The notes: a model not told the origin generated them from the sequence alone. Positions 34,480 through 43,505 are shown, counted from the first letter of the stretch. The stretch: DNA of 64,000 nt from Stutzerimonas stutzeri (GCF_002890915.1 NZ_POUT01000003.1:248001-312000), one strand, 5' to 3'. Program-made: numbers and translations.

Positions 34480-34743
34480 ATGAGAGTCTTTGTTGCGGGG
34501 GCCACCGGTGCGGTGGGCCTTCCCCTGGTGCGCGCGCTGTGCATCCTGGGTCATCGGGGTCATCGGGGTCATCGGGGTCATCGGGATGATGCGGGCCGGG
34601 CCGGGCGTCGATCGCCTGCGCGAGCTTGGCACCTCTGCGGCCATCGTCGATGCCTTCGACCGCCAGGCGGTCCGCGATGCGATTGCGGCGGCTACGCCGG
34701 ATATGGTCATTGACCAGCCTACCTCGCTGCCATCGATGCCGTA
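34480..34743 (+). pseudogene. Broken NAD(P)-binding reductase/epimerase gene
   Basis: Starts correctly (MRVFVAGATGAVGLPLVRAL), the GxxGxxG dinucleotide-binding motif of SDR/epimerase proteins. A four-fold GGGTCATCG repeat then shifts the frame. The sequence recognisable in the next frame (MRAGPGVDRLRELGTSAAIV; FDRQAVRDAIAAATPDMVID) continues to a stop at about 34744, well short of a full reductase. The remaining two thirds are missing. Likely third gene of the original MocR-controlled set. Confidence 0.75.
34548..34583 (+). repeat. Four-copy 9-bp tandem repeat
   Basis: GGGTCATCG four times in a row, then GGATGATG. It is the site of the frame change in the reductase pseudogene. Slippage or unequal crossing at such repeats is a known cause of this damage. 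Confidence 0.85.
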
Positions 34744-34928
34744 ACCGCCGCTGTAGCGGGCCCATGAGGGCCAGGCCAATGCCGTGGTCTCGCGCCTCTG
34801 CCGGCTCTGCCTGAACCCTGGGACGGCTTCTCGTATGCGGCATCCCGGCATCGGCAAGCTACTGCCGGGGTCGCATATGGATACAGAGGGTGTAGAATCC
34901 CGCGCCCCAAAATCCAGGAGACAATACG

Positions 34929-35246
34929 TTGGTGATTCATTACTCCGCGTCCAATGAGCATGTCGCATGTGGGCGAACCGGATCCAGGCTGAACAGCTCT
35001 CGGGAACAAACGCAGGTTTCGTGCAAGCTCTGCCTTCGCGTCATTGAGAAAGGGGCCAATGAGCCGGTGCGCAAGACACCCAGCCTTGCCGAGCTCAGAG
35101 CTGCCGCAAAAGCTGCGAAAGCGAGTGCCGCGGTTGCGAAGCCGGCGGCCGTCCTGACACCTCGCGCCGAATGGCAGAAACGTCTTGAGCAACTGCCGGG
35201 GCGCAATCGCCTTCCCCGTGGCATCTCACGGCAAACCTTCATCTAG
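34929..35246 (+). CDS. Hypothetical protein with C-terminal basic tail
   Basis: 105 aa from a TTG (CAGGAG lies 8 bp upstream; the next codon GTG is an alternative). Cysteines at HVACGR and SCKLCLRV suggest a small metal-binding fold near residues 14 and 32-35. The rest is lysine- and alanine-rich (LAELRAAAKAAKASAAVAKP) with a basic end. Homologues of this small family occur in pseudomonads without a known function. Confidence 0.55.
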   Translation: MVIHYSASNEHVACGRTGSRLNSSREQTQVSCKLCLRVIEKGANEPVRKTPSLAELRAAAKAAKASAAVAKPAAVLTPRAEWQKRLEQLPGRNRLPRGISRQTFI

Positions 35247-35641
35247 CCGTCTTACCTTCACCTTGACGTGGTGAGCGCTGCCGCCACGTCCTGCATCAGG
35301 TACCCGTGCCGGGGCTTCCCACTCTCCGTCGCCCGGGTGCTGCTCCATCCGCCGCCCGCTGCGTCCGGGAATTCTCCTCGAATGGCCTTCACCGTGGCCG
35401 CCTTGCCGTTCTGGGCGGCCGCAGCGGGATGCTCGGGCCGATCGAACGGCGGGGCTGTTGCAACGCGGTAGTTCGCCGAATCGAGATGGCGTCGCTTTCA
35501 TGCCCGGCCTTTGGCCATAGACCGCCCGAGGTTATTCGGCTCATGGCTCAGCCCGGGTGGCCAGATGCCGATTCCGTCTAATGTCCGCCGCTGCGCATCA
35601 TAAGCTGTTAGAAGAGCGTTCCGCTCGGCGAGGAGACGATC
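35247..35641. other. 395-bp region without a supported gene
   Basis: No complete gene. On the minus strand an open frame of 80 codons (35258-35497) reads protein-like (ATVKAIRGEFPDAAGG; TESGKPRHGYLMQDVAAALT) but has no start codon and ends between unrelated genes, so it may be a decayed fragment. A GAGGAG site before 35642 belongs to the DUF1326 gene. Confidence 0.45.
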
Positions 35642-36280
35642 ATGGCCACCTATACCGATTGGCGTCTGCACGGCCCCGGCGTGGATCTGTGCAACTGCAA
35701 CTATGGCTGCCCCTGTCAGTTCAACGCACCTCCGACGGATGGCAAGTGCGAGGCGGCGGTCGGCTTCCACATCGTCGAGGGGCATTTCGGCGAGACCTCG
35801 CTCGACGATCTGCACGTGGCCTGTACCTTCGCCTGGCCGGGGGCGATCCACGAAGGGAACGGGCAATGCCAGGCATTCATCGACGAGCGTGCCAGTGAGC
35901 CTCAGCGCCAGGCGCTGCTGACCATCCTCAGCGGCCAGGAACAGGAGCCGACGGCGCTCTTCGCGATCTTCGCCAGCACGCTGTCGACCATGCACGAGCC
36001 ACTGTTCGTCCCGGTCGAGGTACTGAGCGATCGGGACTCGCTGACCGCCAGCATCCGCGTACCCGGCCTGATCGAGGGCAAGGTCGAGCCCATCCTCAAT
36101 CCAGTGGACGGCTCGCCGCATCGGGCGCGGATGGTGCTGCCGGAGGGCTTCGAATTCGGCGAGGCCGATTGCGCCAGCGCCGAGTTCAAGACCTCGGGTG
36201 CCATCGCCCTGGAGTATGCCGGCAGCAATGCCATGCTCTACGACCTGCATATGGGACCCAATGGCATCATTCGCGCCTAG
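35642..36280 (+). CDS. DUF1326 domain protein
   Basis: 212 aa. Starts WRLHGPGVDLCNCNYGCPCQ, whose cysteine-rich CNCNYGCPC is the family hallmark and a plausible metal-binding site. The rest is a beta-rich domain (LSGQEQEPTALFAIFASTLS; EPILNPVDGSPHRARMVLP). No signal peptide. The family typically lies next to DUF2182, as here, with a 20-bp overlap. Function unknown; a role with the membrane protein and a copper enzyme is inferred only from position. Confidence 0.8.
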   Translation: MATYTDWRLHGPGVDLCNCNYGCPCQFNAPPTDGKCEAAVGFHIVEGHFGETSLDDLHVACTFAWPGAIHEGNGQCQAFIDERASEPQRQALLTILSGQEQEPTALFAIFASTLSTMHEPLFVPVEVLSDRDSLTASIRVPGLIEGKVEPILNPVDGSPHRARMVLPEGFEFGEADCASAEFKTSGAIALEYAGSNAMLYDLHMGPNGIIRA

Positions 36281-37022
36281 CCGCATCGATTGGGGCGCGG
36301 CGGCCGCCGGCAGCGGCATACTCGCGCTCTGCGCGCTGGCCTGGTATTGGTCGGCGCGCGAGGCGTCGCTCATGGCGGCCATGGGCGATATGCAGATGCC
36401 GCCTACCGACTGGTTTTCCCCGCAGGGGCTGTTCGTCCTGGGCATGTGGCTGACGATGATGCAGGCGATGATGTTGCCGGCGGCTCTGCCGATGATCCTG
36501 CTCTATCGTCGCTGCGTACTGAGAGACCGGCAGCGGACCGCCCGGCTCTGGCTGTTCTGTGCCGCCTACGTGCTGGTGTGGTCCGGCTTTGCCCTGTTGC
36601 TGAGCGGCTTGCAGGCGCTCGGCGAGCATGCCGGTGTGCTCGATCCGATGCGCCTGCGCCTGCCGCCGGCGCTGGGTGGCCTGGTCCTGCTGGTGGCCGG
36701 CCTGTACCAGCTGAGTCGGGCCAAGGCCGCCTGCCTGCGGCATTGCCAGAGCCCGCTAGGCTTCCTGCAGCATCATGCCCGTCCGGGGCTGGCCGGCGCC
36801 TGGCTGACCGGCCTGCGGCATGGCCTTTACTGCCTGGGCTGCTGCTGGGCGTTGATGCTCGTGCTGTTGGTGGTGGGAGCCATGAGTCTGTGGGGCATGG
36901 CGCTGCTCAGCCTGCTGGTGCTGGCGGAAAAGCTGCTGCCCCTGGGCGAGGGCTGGCGCCGCTGCAGCGGTGCGCTGCTGATCGCCGCCGGCTTGCTGTT
37001 GCTGTTCTGGGCGCGCGCCTGA
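36261..37022 (+). CDS. DUF2182 polytopic membrane protein
   Basis: 253 aa with about six membrane helices. The family signature MLPAALPMILLYRR follows WLTMMQAMM (methionine-rich, a possible metal site), and the second half has GLRHGLYCLGCCWALMLVLL (cysteine-rich) and VVGAMSLWGMALLSLLVLAE. The family is described as a predicted metal-binding integral membrane protein. The start at 36261 lies within the end of DUF1326. A multicopper oxidase gene follows 129 bp downstream. Confidence 0.8.
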   Translation: MASFAPSRIDWGAAAAGSGILALCALAWYWSAREASLMAAMGDMQMPPTDWFSPQGLFVLGMWLTMMQAMMLPAALPMILLYRRCVLRDRQRTARLWLFCAAYVLVWSGFALLLSGLQALGEHAGVLDPMRLRLPPALGGLVLLVAGLYQLSRAKAACLRHCQSPLGFLQHHARPGLAGAWLTGLRHGLYCLGCCWALMLVLLVVGAMSLWGMALLSLLVLAEKLLPLGEGWRRCSGALLIAAGLLLLFWARA

Positions 37023-37151
37023 GCGGGCGCTTCCTGCGTGGCACGTCTCGTTGCGGCCATCGGACACAGCCTCCGGAGCGGCGACGGTCGCACAATCCCA
37101 AGCGTTAATGAGAAACTATGTCGTCTTCATCGCAAGGGATTTCCGGGGATC

Positions 37152-38522
37152 ATGCCGTTTACCCGCAGACAGATACTCACTGGCCTGGTCGGGCTGGGCG
37201 TCGCCGGCGCAGGCGTTGGGGGCGTACGCTACTGGCTCGGGCGTCCCGCCGATGTCACCACGCACGACTATGAATTGATCGCCGCGCCGCTCGATGTCGA
37301 GCTGGTGCCTGGCCATTCGACGCCCGCCTGGGCCTATGGTGGCCAGGCACCGGGCCTGGAACTGCGCGGCCGCCAGGGCGACTGGCTGCGGGTGCGCTTC
37401 ATCAACCGCCTGCCGCAGCCGACCACCATCCACTGGCACGGCATCCGCCTGCCACTGGAAATGGATGGTGTGCCCTATGTGTCGCAGTTGCCGGTACTGC
37501 CCGGCGAATTCTTCGATTACCGCTTCCTGCTGCACGATGCCGGAAGCTTCTGGTATCACCCGCACACCGCCAGTGGCGAGCAGCTGGGGCGCGGGCTGGT
37601 CGGTCCGTTGATCGTCGAGGAACGCGAGCCGAGTGGTTTCCGCCATGAGCGTACGCTGAGCCTGAAGAGCTGGCACGTCGACAAGCAGGGTGCCTTCACC
37701 GAATTCAGCGTGCCCCGCGAGGCGGCGCGTGGTGGCACGCCCGGCGTGCTGTCGACGGTGAACGGCGAGCACGGGCCGACGCTGGATCTGCCGGCCGGGC
37801 AGATCGTGCGCCTGCGCGTGCTGAACCTCGACAACACGCTGACCTACCGGCTGAACCTGCCGGATGGCGAGGCGCGCATCTATGCCCTGGACGGCCATCC
37901 GGTCGCGCCACGTCCGCTGGGCAAGGAGTACTGGCTGGGCCCGGGTATGCGCATCGAACTGGCGCTGCGGGTGCCGGCGGCCGGCACGGAGCTGTCGCTG
38001 CGCAACGGGCCGCTGCGCCTGGCGACCCTGCGCTCGGTGGCGAGCGGCGAGGCGGCAGGCGATTGGCCGCCGCCGCTGCCGGCCAATCCGGTGGCCGAAC
38101 CGGACCTGCAGCGCGCCGAGACGCTGCGCTTCAATTTCGAATGGGCCGGCAACCTGTCGACCGACGTCGAGCAGGGCGGCGCCTACACGTTCTGGCAGAT
38201 CAATGGCCAGGCCTGGGACATCAACGACAAGAGCTGCGCCGAACGGCCGATCGCGACCCTCAAGCGGGACGGCCACTATATCTTCGAGTTGCGTAACCTC
38301 AGCCAGTATCAGCATCCGATCCATCTGCACGGCATGGCCTTCAAGGTTCTCGCCTCCAATCGCCGGAAGATCGATCCCTGGTTCACCGATACCTACCTGC
38401 TGGGCAAGAACGAAACGGCGCGAATCGCCCTGGTGGCGGATAATCCCGGCGTCTGGATGTTCCACTGCCATGTCATCGACCATATGGAAACCGGTCTGAT
38501 GGCCGCGATCGAGGTGGTGTAG
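37152..38522 (+). CDS. Multicopper oxidase
   Basis: 456 aa. A Tat-type signal (FTRRQILTGLVGLGVAGAGV) indicates export of the folded, copper-loaded enzyme. All four copper-ligand motifs are present: HWHG, WYHPH, HPIHLHGMAF and the C-terminal HCHVIDHMETGLM, so type 1, 2 and 3 centres should form. In P. aeruginosa a metallo-oxidoreductase gene follows guaA, so this gene was probably the original guaA neighbour before the insertions. The substrate is not evident. Confidence 0.9.
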   Translation: MPFTRRQILTGLVGLGVAGAGVGGVRYWLGRPADVTTHDYELIAAPLDVELVPGHSTPAWAYGGQAPGLELRGRQGDWLRVRFINRLPQPTTIHWHGIRLPLEMDGVPYVSQLPVLPGEFFDYRFLLHDAGSFWYHPHTASGEQLGRGLVGPLIVEEREPSGFRHERTLSLKSWHVDKQGAFTEFSVPREAARGGTPGVLSTVNGEHGPTLDLPAGQIVRLRVLNLDNTLTYRLNLPDGEARIYALDGHPVAPRPLGKEYWLGPGMRIELALRVPAAGTELSLRNGPLRLATLRSVASGEAAGDWPPPLPANPVAEPDLQRAETLRFNFEWAGNLSTDVEQGGAYTFWQINGQAWDINDKSCAERPIATLKRDGHYIFELRNLSQYQHPIHLHGMAFKVLASNRRKIDPWFTDTYLLGKNETARIALVADNPGVWMFHCHVIDHMETGLMAAIEVV

Positions 38523-38544
38523 CGCAGGCCCTATGGTTGGAATC

Positions 38545-39051
38545 ATGAAGAAACCACAGATCATCGATCGCGGTCAGGACGAGCGCTTCATGCGCGAGGC
38601 GCTGGCGCTGGCGGCGCAGGGCGCGGCGCTGGGAGAGGTGCCCGTGGGCGCGGTGCTGGTGCAGGATGGCCAGGTCATCGGGCGCGGCTACAACTGCCCG
38701 ATTTCCCGGCACGACCCCAGCGCCCACGCGGAAATGGTGGCGATCCGCGAGGCCGCGCTGAGCATGGAGAACTATCGTCTGCCGGGCAGCACGCTGTACG
38801 TGACGCTGGAGCCCTGCAGCATGTGCGCCGGGCTCATCGTGCATTCGCGCATCCGGCGCGTGGTGTACGGCACCACCGAGCCGAAGGCCGGCGTGGTGGT
38901 CAGCCGTGGGCAGTTCTTCGCGCAGGAATTCCTCAACCATCGGGTACTGGTCGAGGGCGGGGTGCTGGCGCAGGAGTGTGGCGCGGCGCTCAGCGAGTTC
39001 TTTCGGCTGCGGCGGCAGAAGGGGCGGGCGGACGGTTCGGCAGGCGGCTGA
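38545..39051 (+). CDS. tadA: tRNA-specific adenosine deaminase
   Basis: 168 aa. Zinc-binding motifs H61-A-E63 (AHAEMVAIRE) and PC91SMC94 (LEPCSMCAG) are those of the tRNA adenosine-34 deaminase, which makes inosine at the wobble position of tRNA-Arg. Motifs GEVPVGAVLV and NHRVLVEGGVL complete the family. The ATG at 38545 is chosen; ATG at 38533 would add four residues. It is 22 bp behind the multicopper oxidase. Confidence 0.93.
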   Translation: MKKPQIIDRGQDERFMREALALAAQGAALGEVPVGAVLVQDGQVIGRGYNCPISRHDPSAHAEMVAIREAALSMENYRLPGSTLYVTLEPCSMCAGLIVHSRIRRVVYGTTEPKAGVVVSRGQFFAQEFLNHRVLVEGGVLAQECGAALSEFFRLRRQKGRADGSAGG

Positions 39052-39102
39052 TGCCGGCGTGCCGCATATACCCCTTTGTGCCTGGCGACCCCGGAGCCGT
39101 CC

Positions 39103-39133
39103 GCGAGCATCGCCAGCAAGCTGGCTCCTACAG
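39103..39133. repeat. REP-like palindrome
   Basis: GCGAGCATCGCCAGCAAGCT followed by GGCTCCTACAGG: one arm of the Pseudomonas-type REP family also seen at 5066. Confidence 0.55.
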
Positions 39134-39186
39134 GACGCGTGCGGGCTTGCCGTGCCTGTCCGAAGCCGTAGGGGCGTGAATCGCGC

Positions 39187-40284
39187 TCAGTGAGCCGCAG
39201 CGGCTGCCGGGAGTGTGTCGCGTGCGGCGACGCTGCCCTGGGCCGGGAATATCACCAGATGATCGGCGGCAATGGCGATGCCCACATCCTGGCCGGTGGG
39301 GTAGTCGGCATGGCTGGGGAAGATGGCCACCAACTGATTGCCGGTGGGCAGCTGCAGCCGGTAGAGCGTCGAGGCGCCGAGGAACGTCTTGCCGATGATC
39401 AGGGCGCGCAACGGGCTGTCCGGCCGATAGACGATGTCGTCCGGGCGCAGCAGGACGTCCACCGAGCTGCCCGTCGGCCAGTTGTAGGCGCGGTTGCCGT
39501 GGATGATGCCGAGCTCGGTCTGCACGGTTTCCGGGTCGAGCAACTGGCCGCGAATGAAGTAGCCCTGACCGATGAAGCTGGCGACGAAGGGCGTCAGCGG
39601 CTCGTGATAGAGGTTGAAGGGCGTGTCCCACTGCTGCAGGCGGCCATCCTTGAACACGCCGACCTGATCGCTGACCGCGAAGGCCTCTTCCTGATCGTGG
39701 GTGACCAGGATCGCGCTGGTATTGCGTGCCTTGAGAATCTCGCGCACCTCATGGCTGAGGCGCCGGCGCAACTCCACGTCGAGATTGGAGAAGGGCTCGT
39801 CGAGCAGCAGCAGGGCCGGTTCGGGGGCCAGAGCGCGAGCCAGCGCCACGCGTTGCTGCTGGCCGCCGGACAGTTCGTGCGGGTAGCGCTTGCCGAGCGC
39901 CGGCAGATGCACCAGTTCGAGCATCTCGGCGACGATGCGTTGGCAATCTGGGTGCTTGCGGATGCCGAAGGCGATGTTTTCCGCCACGCTGAGGTGCGGG
40001 AACAGGGCGTAGTCCTGGAATACCATGCCGATGCGGCGCTTCTCCGGCGCCAGGGTGAAGCCGGCGCGGGAAATCACCGTGTCCGTCAGCTGTATTTCGC
40101 CCTGATGCACCGGCTCGAAGCCGGCAATGGCGCGCAGGGTGGTGGTCTTGCCGCAACCCGAGGGGCCCAGCAGGCAGCCGATATCGCCGCGATTCAGGTG
40201 CAGGCTCAGGTGCTGCACGATGCTCTGCGTACCATAGCCGCAGGCCAGGTCACGCAGTTGCAGTAGCGGCGGTTCGCTTCTCAT
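39187..40284 (-). CDS. ABC transporter ATP-binding protein (FbpC/PotA-like)
   Basis: 365 aa. Walker [10 protein letters not shown], signature [15 protein letters not shown], Walker [14 protein letters not shown]-loop [14 protein letters not shown], and a C-terminal regulatory TOBE-type domain ([20 protein letters not shown]). The domain arrangement matches ATPases of periplasmic-binding-protein importers for iron or polyamine. No partner permease or binding protein lies nearby, so the substrate is unclear. The start overlaps the argF stop by four bases; pseudomonads have this gene next to argF. Confidence 0.85.
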   Translation of the reverse strand: MRSEPPLLQLRDLACGYGTQSIVQHLSLHLNRGDIGCLLGPSGCGKTTTLRAIAGFEPVHQGEIQLTDTVISRAGFTLAPEKRRIGMVFQDYALFPHLSVAENIAFGIRKHPDCQRIVAEMLELVHLPALGKRYPHELSGGQQQRVALARALAPEPALLLLDEPFSNLDVELRRRLSHEVREILKARNTSAILVTHDQEEAFAVSDQVGVFKDGRLQQWDTPFNLYHEPLTPFVASFIGQGYFIRGQLLDPETVQTELGIIHGNRAYNWPTGSSVDVLLRPDDIVYRPDSPLRALIIGKTFLGASTLYRLQLPTGNQLVAIFPSHADYPTGQDVGIAIAADHLVIFPAQGSVAARDTLPAAAAAH

Positions 40285-41201
40285 GCGTGGTGGTAGGCGG
40301 GCTCGACGAGAAATTCGAGCAGCGCCTTCTGTACATGCAGGCGATTCTCCGCCTGGTCCCAAGCGACCGAGCGGGGGTCGTCGAGCAGGTCTTCGCTGAT
40401 CTCCTCGCCACGATGCGCCGGCAGGCAGTGCATGAACAGCACGTCCTCGGCGGCGCAATCGAGCAGGGCGCGGTCGACCTGGTACGGACGGAAGGTGGCG
40501 AGGCGCGCGGCGACTTCGTCCTCCTGGCCCATCGAAGCCCAGACATCGGTGCTGATCAGGTGCGCGCCAGCGGCGGCCTCGCGTGGATCGCGCATCACCT
40601 GCACGCGGTCGCCGGCACGGGCCAGCAGCGCGGCGTCAGGCTCGTAGCCCTCGGGGCAGGCGACCTTCAGCTGGAAATCGAACTGGATCGCCGCTTCTAT
40701 ATAGGTGTTGCACATGTTGTTGCCGTCGCCGATCCAGGCCACCGTCTTGCCGGTGATGCTGCCGCGGTGCTCGTGGAAGGTCTGCATGTCGGCCAGCAAC
40801 TGGCAGGGGTGCAGGTCGTCCGACAGGCCGTTGATGACCGGCACGCTGGAGTGCGCGGCGAAATCGGTCAGGGTCGAGTGAGCGAAGGTGCGGATCATCA
40901 CCGCGTCCAGCATGCGCGACATGACGATGGCCGAATCGCTGATCGGCTCGCCGCGGCCAAGCTGAGTGTCGCGCGGCGACAAGAAGATCGCCTGGCCGCC
41001 GAGCTGGATCATGCCGGCTTCGAAGGACAGCCGGGTGCGGGTCGAGGCCTTTTCGAAGATCATGCCCAGTACGCGGTTCTTCAGGGGTTCGAACAGCATG
41101 CCACGCTCGCGCAGATCCTTCAGCTCGATGCCGCGGCGGACCAGGTCGATCAGCTCCTGGGGCGTGCAGTCCATGAGTGAGAGAAAATGCCTTGCGCTCA
41201 T
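40281..41201 (-). CDS. argF: Ornithine carbamoyltransferase (anabolic)
   Basis: 306 aa. Carbamoyl-phosphate-binding STRTR at 53-57, HPCQ in [12 protein letters not shown], and the ornithine-loop cysteine in [11 protein letters not shown] are all present. It makes citrulline from ornithine in arginine synthesis. The start at 41201 gives [17 protein letters not shown], the standard pseudomonad anabolic opening. Four-base overlap with the ABC ATPase downstream. Confidence 0.95.
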   Translation of the reverse strand: MSARHFLSLMDCTPQELIDLVRRGIELKDLRERGMLFEPLKNRVLGMIFEKASTRTRLSFEAGMIQLGGQAIFLSPRDTQLGRGEPISDSAIVMSRMLDAVMIRTFAHSTLTDFAAHSSVPVINGLSDDLHPCQLLADMQTFHEHRGSITGKTVAWIGDGNNMCNTYIEAAIQFDFQLKVACPEGYEPDAALLARAGDRVQVMRDPREAAAGAHLISTDVWASMGQEDEVAARLATFRPYQVDRALLDCAAEDVLFMHCLPAHRGEEISEDLLDDPRSVAWDQAENRLHVQKALLEFLVEPAYHHA

Positions 41202-41475
41202 ATCAACTACCTTTATTGCCACAGCGTGCAGTCCTGGGATTTCCGGGGAAAAGAGGGACCGACGACTGGGGGTCGCACGGGGAGCGACGAAACGGGAAAG
41301 GCGCGATCTTATCCAGAAACCAAGCGCAGGCGCAAATCTCGCCCCGGCCTGGTGCAATGCCCTGAATCGCAGCATTGGCGGCCTTTGCAGCGTCATTAAA
41401 GCTGAGTCCTTCGCTCGGCTTTCGGGAAGGATTTCCGTTACAATGCGCGGCAACCGTGTCTAGCCGAGGTACTCC

Positions 41476-41802
41476 ATGGATATCATCGAAACCATCAAAG
41501 AACAGATCGCCAACAACCCGGTGCTGCTGTACATGAAAGGCTCGCCCAATGCCCCGCAGTGCGGGTTCTCCGCGCGCGCTACCCAGGCGGTGATGGGCTG
41601 CGGCGAGAAGTTTGCCTACGTGGACATCCTGCAGAACCCGGAAATTCGCGCCAACCTGCCGAAGTACGCCAACTGGCCGACCTTCCCGCAACTGTGGGTC
41701 AACGGCGAGCTGGTCGGCGGCAGCGACATCATTCTCGAGATGTTCGAGAAGGGCGAACTGCAGGCACTGATCAAGTCGGCGGTGGGTAAGACCGACGCCT
41801 GA
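41476..41802 (+). CDS. grxD: Monothiol glutaredoxin, Grx4 type
   Basis: 108 aa. The CGFS active site is at C29-S32 in APQCGFSARA. WPTFPQLWVNGELVGGSDII is the glutathione-binding region. These proteins carry [2Fe-2S] clusters and assist iron-sulfur cluster delivery in the cytoplasm. A TACAAT -10-like hexamer lies about 32 bp before the ATG. A strong terminator follows. Confidence 0.95.
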   Translation: MDIIETIKEQIANNPVLLYMKGSPNAPQCGFSARATQAVMGCGEKFAYVDILQNPEIRANLPKYANWPTFPQLWVNGELVGGSDIILEMFEKGELQALIKSAVGKTDA

Positions 41803-41840
41803 GCCGCGGTTTCGCCCGTTTCGCGAGTCCCGTTGTAACG

Positions 41841-41872
41841 AATGCCCGCATCGAGAGATGCGGGCATTTTTA
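41841..41872 (+). terminator. Rho-independent terminator of grxD
   Basis: AATGCCCGCAT, loop CGAGAG, ATGCGGGCATT, then TTTT: an 11-bp perfect stem. Confidence 0.85.
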
Positions 41873-41959
41873 TTGCTCCTGAAATATGCCGACAAGGACG
41901 AGTGGCGAACGGCCCGCGATCTTTGTGCCGTTTCGTTTGTCTATTGGCCGCGTGGCGAA

Positions 41960-41985
41960 GGAGCCCGGCGTTTTCGCCGGGCTCC
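41960..41985. repeat. Strong isolated hairpin
   Basis: GGAGCCCGGCG, loop TTTT, CGCCGGGCTCC. The stem extends outward with GCGA/TCGC. It is GC-rich without T tract on either strand; lies between grxD's terminator and the VanZ-like gene. Confidence 0.5.
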
Positions 41986-42064
41986 TCGCCCCTGTCCTAC
42001 TGCGCCGCCTGCCGTGGGTGTGCCTTGAACGAGAGTAGTCCGCCTTATACCGTATCTGCGTGCC

Positions 42065-42409
42065 GTGCCCTTTCTGATCGTGTTGGCGGTCGTGCTGTTC
42101 AATGGCTTGAAACCCGAGCCTGTTCCGCAACTTTTCGATCAGCAGGACAAGCTGCACCACCTGCTCGGATTCGCCGCTCTGGCCTTCACCTTGCGTCTGG
42201 CCTTTCCCCGGGGTTCCTTTCTCTGGGGCTTGTTGCTGACGGTGGCGGCTGCGCTGCTGATCGAGATGGGGCAGGGCTTCCTGCCGAACCGGATGGCGTC
42301 CCGCTGGGACATGTTGGCGAACGTGCTTGGGGTGTTGCTGGGATGGGGGTGTTCGTTGTTGGCGCAGGGCTGGTTGCGCCAGCGCTTCAGCGAGCCGTTG
42401 GTCGAATGA
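42065..42409 (+). CDS. VanZ-like family membrane protein
   Basis: 114 aa from a GTG with no better start in frame (a stop lies at 42026). VanZ-family layout: first helix LIVLAVVLFNGLKP, then DQQDKLHHLLGFAALAFTLR, the aspartate/lysine-histidine pattern, and PNRMASRWDMLANVLGVLLG. The family is linked to glycopeptide resistance in other bacteria, but most members have unknown function. Start uncertain. Confidence 0.65.
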   Translation: MPFLIVLAVVLFNGLKPEPVPQLFDQQDKLHHLLGFAALAFTLRLAFPRGSFLWGLLLTVAAALLIEMGQGFLPNRMASRWDMLANVLGVLLGWGCSLLAQGWLRQRFSEPLVE

Positions 42410-42573
42410 TCGCGGCTCTTTGTATGCGTCCTACCGTAGGTTGGCGCACCGCGTCTCAACCCAGCCTGATGACTCGATCCTGCAATGTAGATAGCGCTCC
42501 GTTCTCCCACGCTCCCGGGTAACCAGAGCCCGCCGCTGGCGGGCTCGCATGGTTGAGCTGGTGCGCGATGTCC

Positions 42574-43029
42574 TTAATCCGTGATTGCCGCCTGCGGCGT
42601 ATTGCGGAAGCTGATCGCCAAGCGATTGTAGGCGTTCATCAGGCTGACCGCGATCGTGAGGTCGACCAGCTCTTTTTCACCGAAAATCTCACGCGCAGCC
42701 TGATAGGCGTCATCCGGCACTCCGGTCTGCGCCACGCACGTCACCGTCTCGGCCCAGGCAAAGGCAGCGCGCTCGGTCTCGCTGAAAAGGTTGCCACCTT
42801 CCTCCCAGGCCTGAACCAGGGCAAGTTTCTCGACCGGCACGCCCTTCTTCACAAGGTCTCGGGTGTGCATGTCGAGGCAATAGGCGCAGTTATTGATCTG
42901 TGAGACGCGCAGATACACCAGTTCCACCAGTTCGGCGGGCAGGTCGCTCTGCATGACGTAGCCATACACGCCGCCAAGAGCCTTGGCGCCATTCGGGGAG
43001 ACTTGGTTGTAGTCAATACGCTTGCTCAT
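42574..43029 (-). CDS. Carboxymuconolactone decarboxylase/AhpD-like protein, copy 2
   Basis: 151 aa, the same length as copy 1 at 33981 and about 89% identical by eye (17 differences). The NCAYCLDMH motif is intact. AAGGAT lies just upstream of the ATG at 43029. Third gene of an OYE-cupin-AhpD operon, 17 bp after the cupin. Confidence 0.85.
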   Translation of the reverse strand: MSKRIDYNQVSPNGAKALGGVYGYVMQSDLPAELVELVYLRVSQINNCAYCLDMHTRDLVKKGVPVEKLALVQAWEEGGNLFSETERAAFAWAETVTCVAQTGVPDDAYQAAREIFGEKELVDLTIAVSLMNAYNRLAISFRNTPQAAITD

Positions 43030-43046
43030 GATGTCATCCTTCAAGG

Positions 43047-43466
43047 TTATTCGATGGGGGTGGTCAGCGGGTTGTCGCCGCTATCGAGAACAAAGACAGC
43101 GAGCAGCTTCGCCGGCTGGGTCTTGCTTGCGTTGCGGCTCACTGAATGAACCGCTTTCGGCGGCTCGGACCAGCTTTCGCCCGCCTGATAGATGCGCGTC
43201 TCGCCGTCATTCACCTTCGATTCAATCGCACCCGAGATGACATAGGCGTAAATGAAAGCCGAGCTCGCGTGGGTGTGGGACGGAGAGGCTGCGCCCGGCG
43301 CATACTCGACTTCCACTGCATGCAACGACTTGCCCGGAATGTTGGGGATGGCGGCCTCGAAGTTTTTCGTGACGGTTTCCGTCTGGTCGTCATGGGCCAG
43401 GACTGGGGGCGCGCCTATAACGGCGAGGGTGGCGTAGATGGCCGAGGCCAGGGATCGTAACTTCAT
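43047..43466 (-). CDS. Exported cupin-domain protein, copy 2
   Basis: 139 aa, equal in length to copy 1 at 33542. The signal peptide (LASAIYATLAVIGAPPVLAH) is diverged, while the cupin core (SPSHTHASSAFIYAYVISGA; ETRIYQAGESWSEPPKAVHS) is nearly identical. Middle gene of the operon, 39 bp after the OYE gene. Confidence 0.8.
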   Translation of the reverse strand: MKLRSLASAIYATLAVIGAPPVLAHDDQTETVTKNFEAAIPNIPGKSLHAVEVEYAPGAASPSHTHASSAFIYAYVISGAIESKVNDGETRIYQAGESWSEPPKAVHSVSRNASKTQPAKLLAVFVLDSGDNPLTTPIE

Positions 43467-43505
43467 GGCGGTTTGCTCTTTGATGAATGGGAAGGAATCC
43501 ATGGC

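Noticed and set aside
34899-34928. Strong promoter before the hypothetical gene at 34929
   Set aside because: TAGAAT is present but no convincing -35 at normal spacing, so I did not list it.
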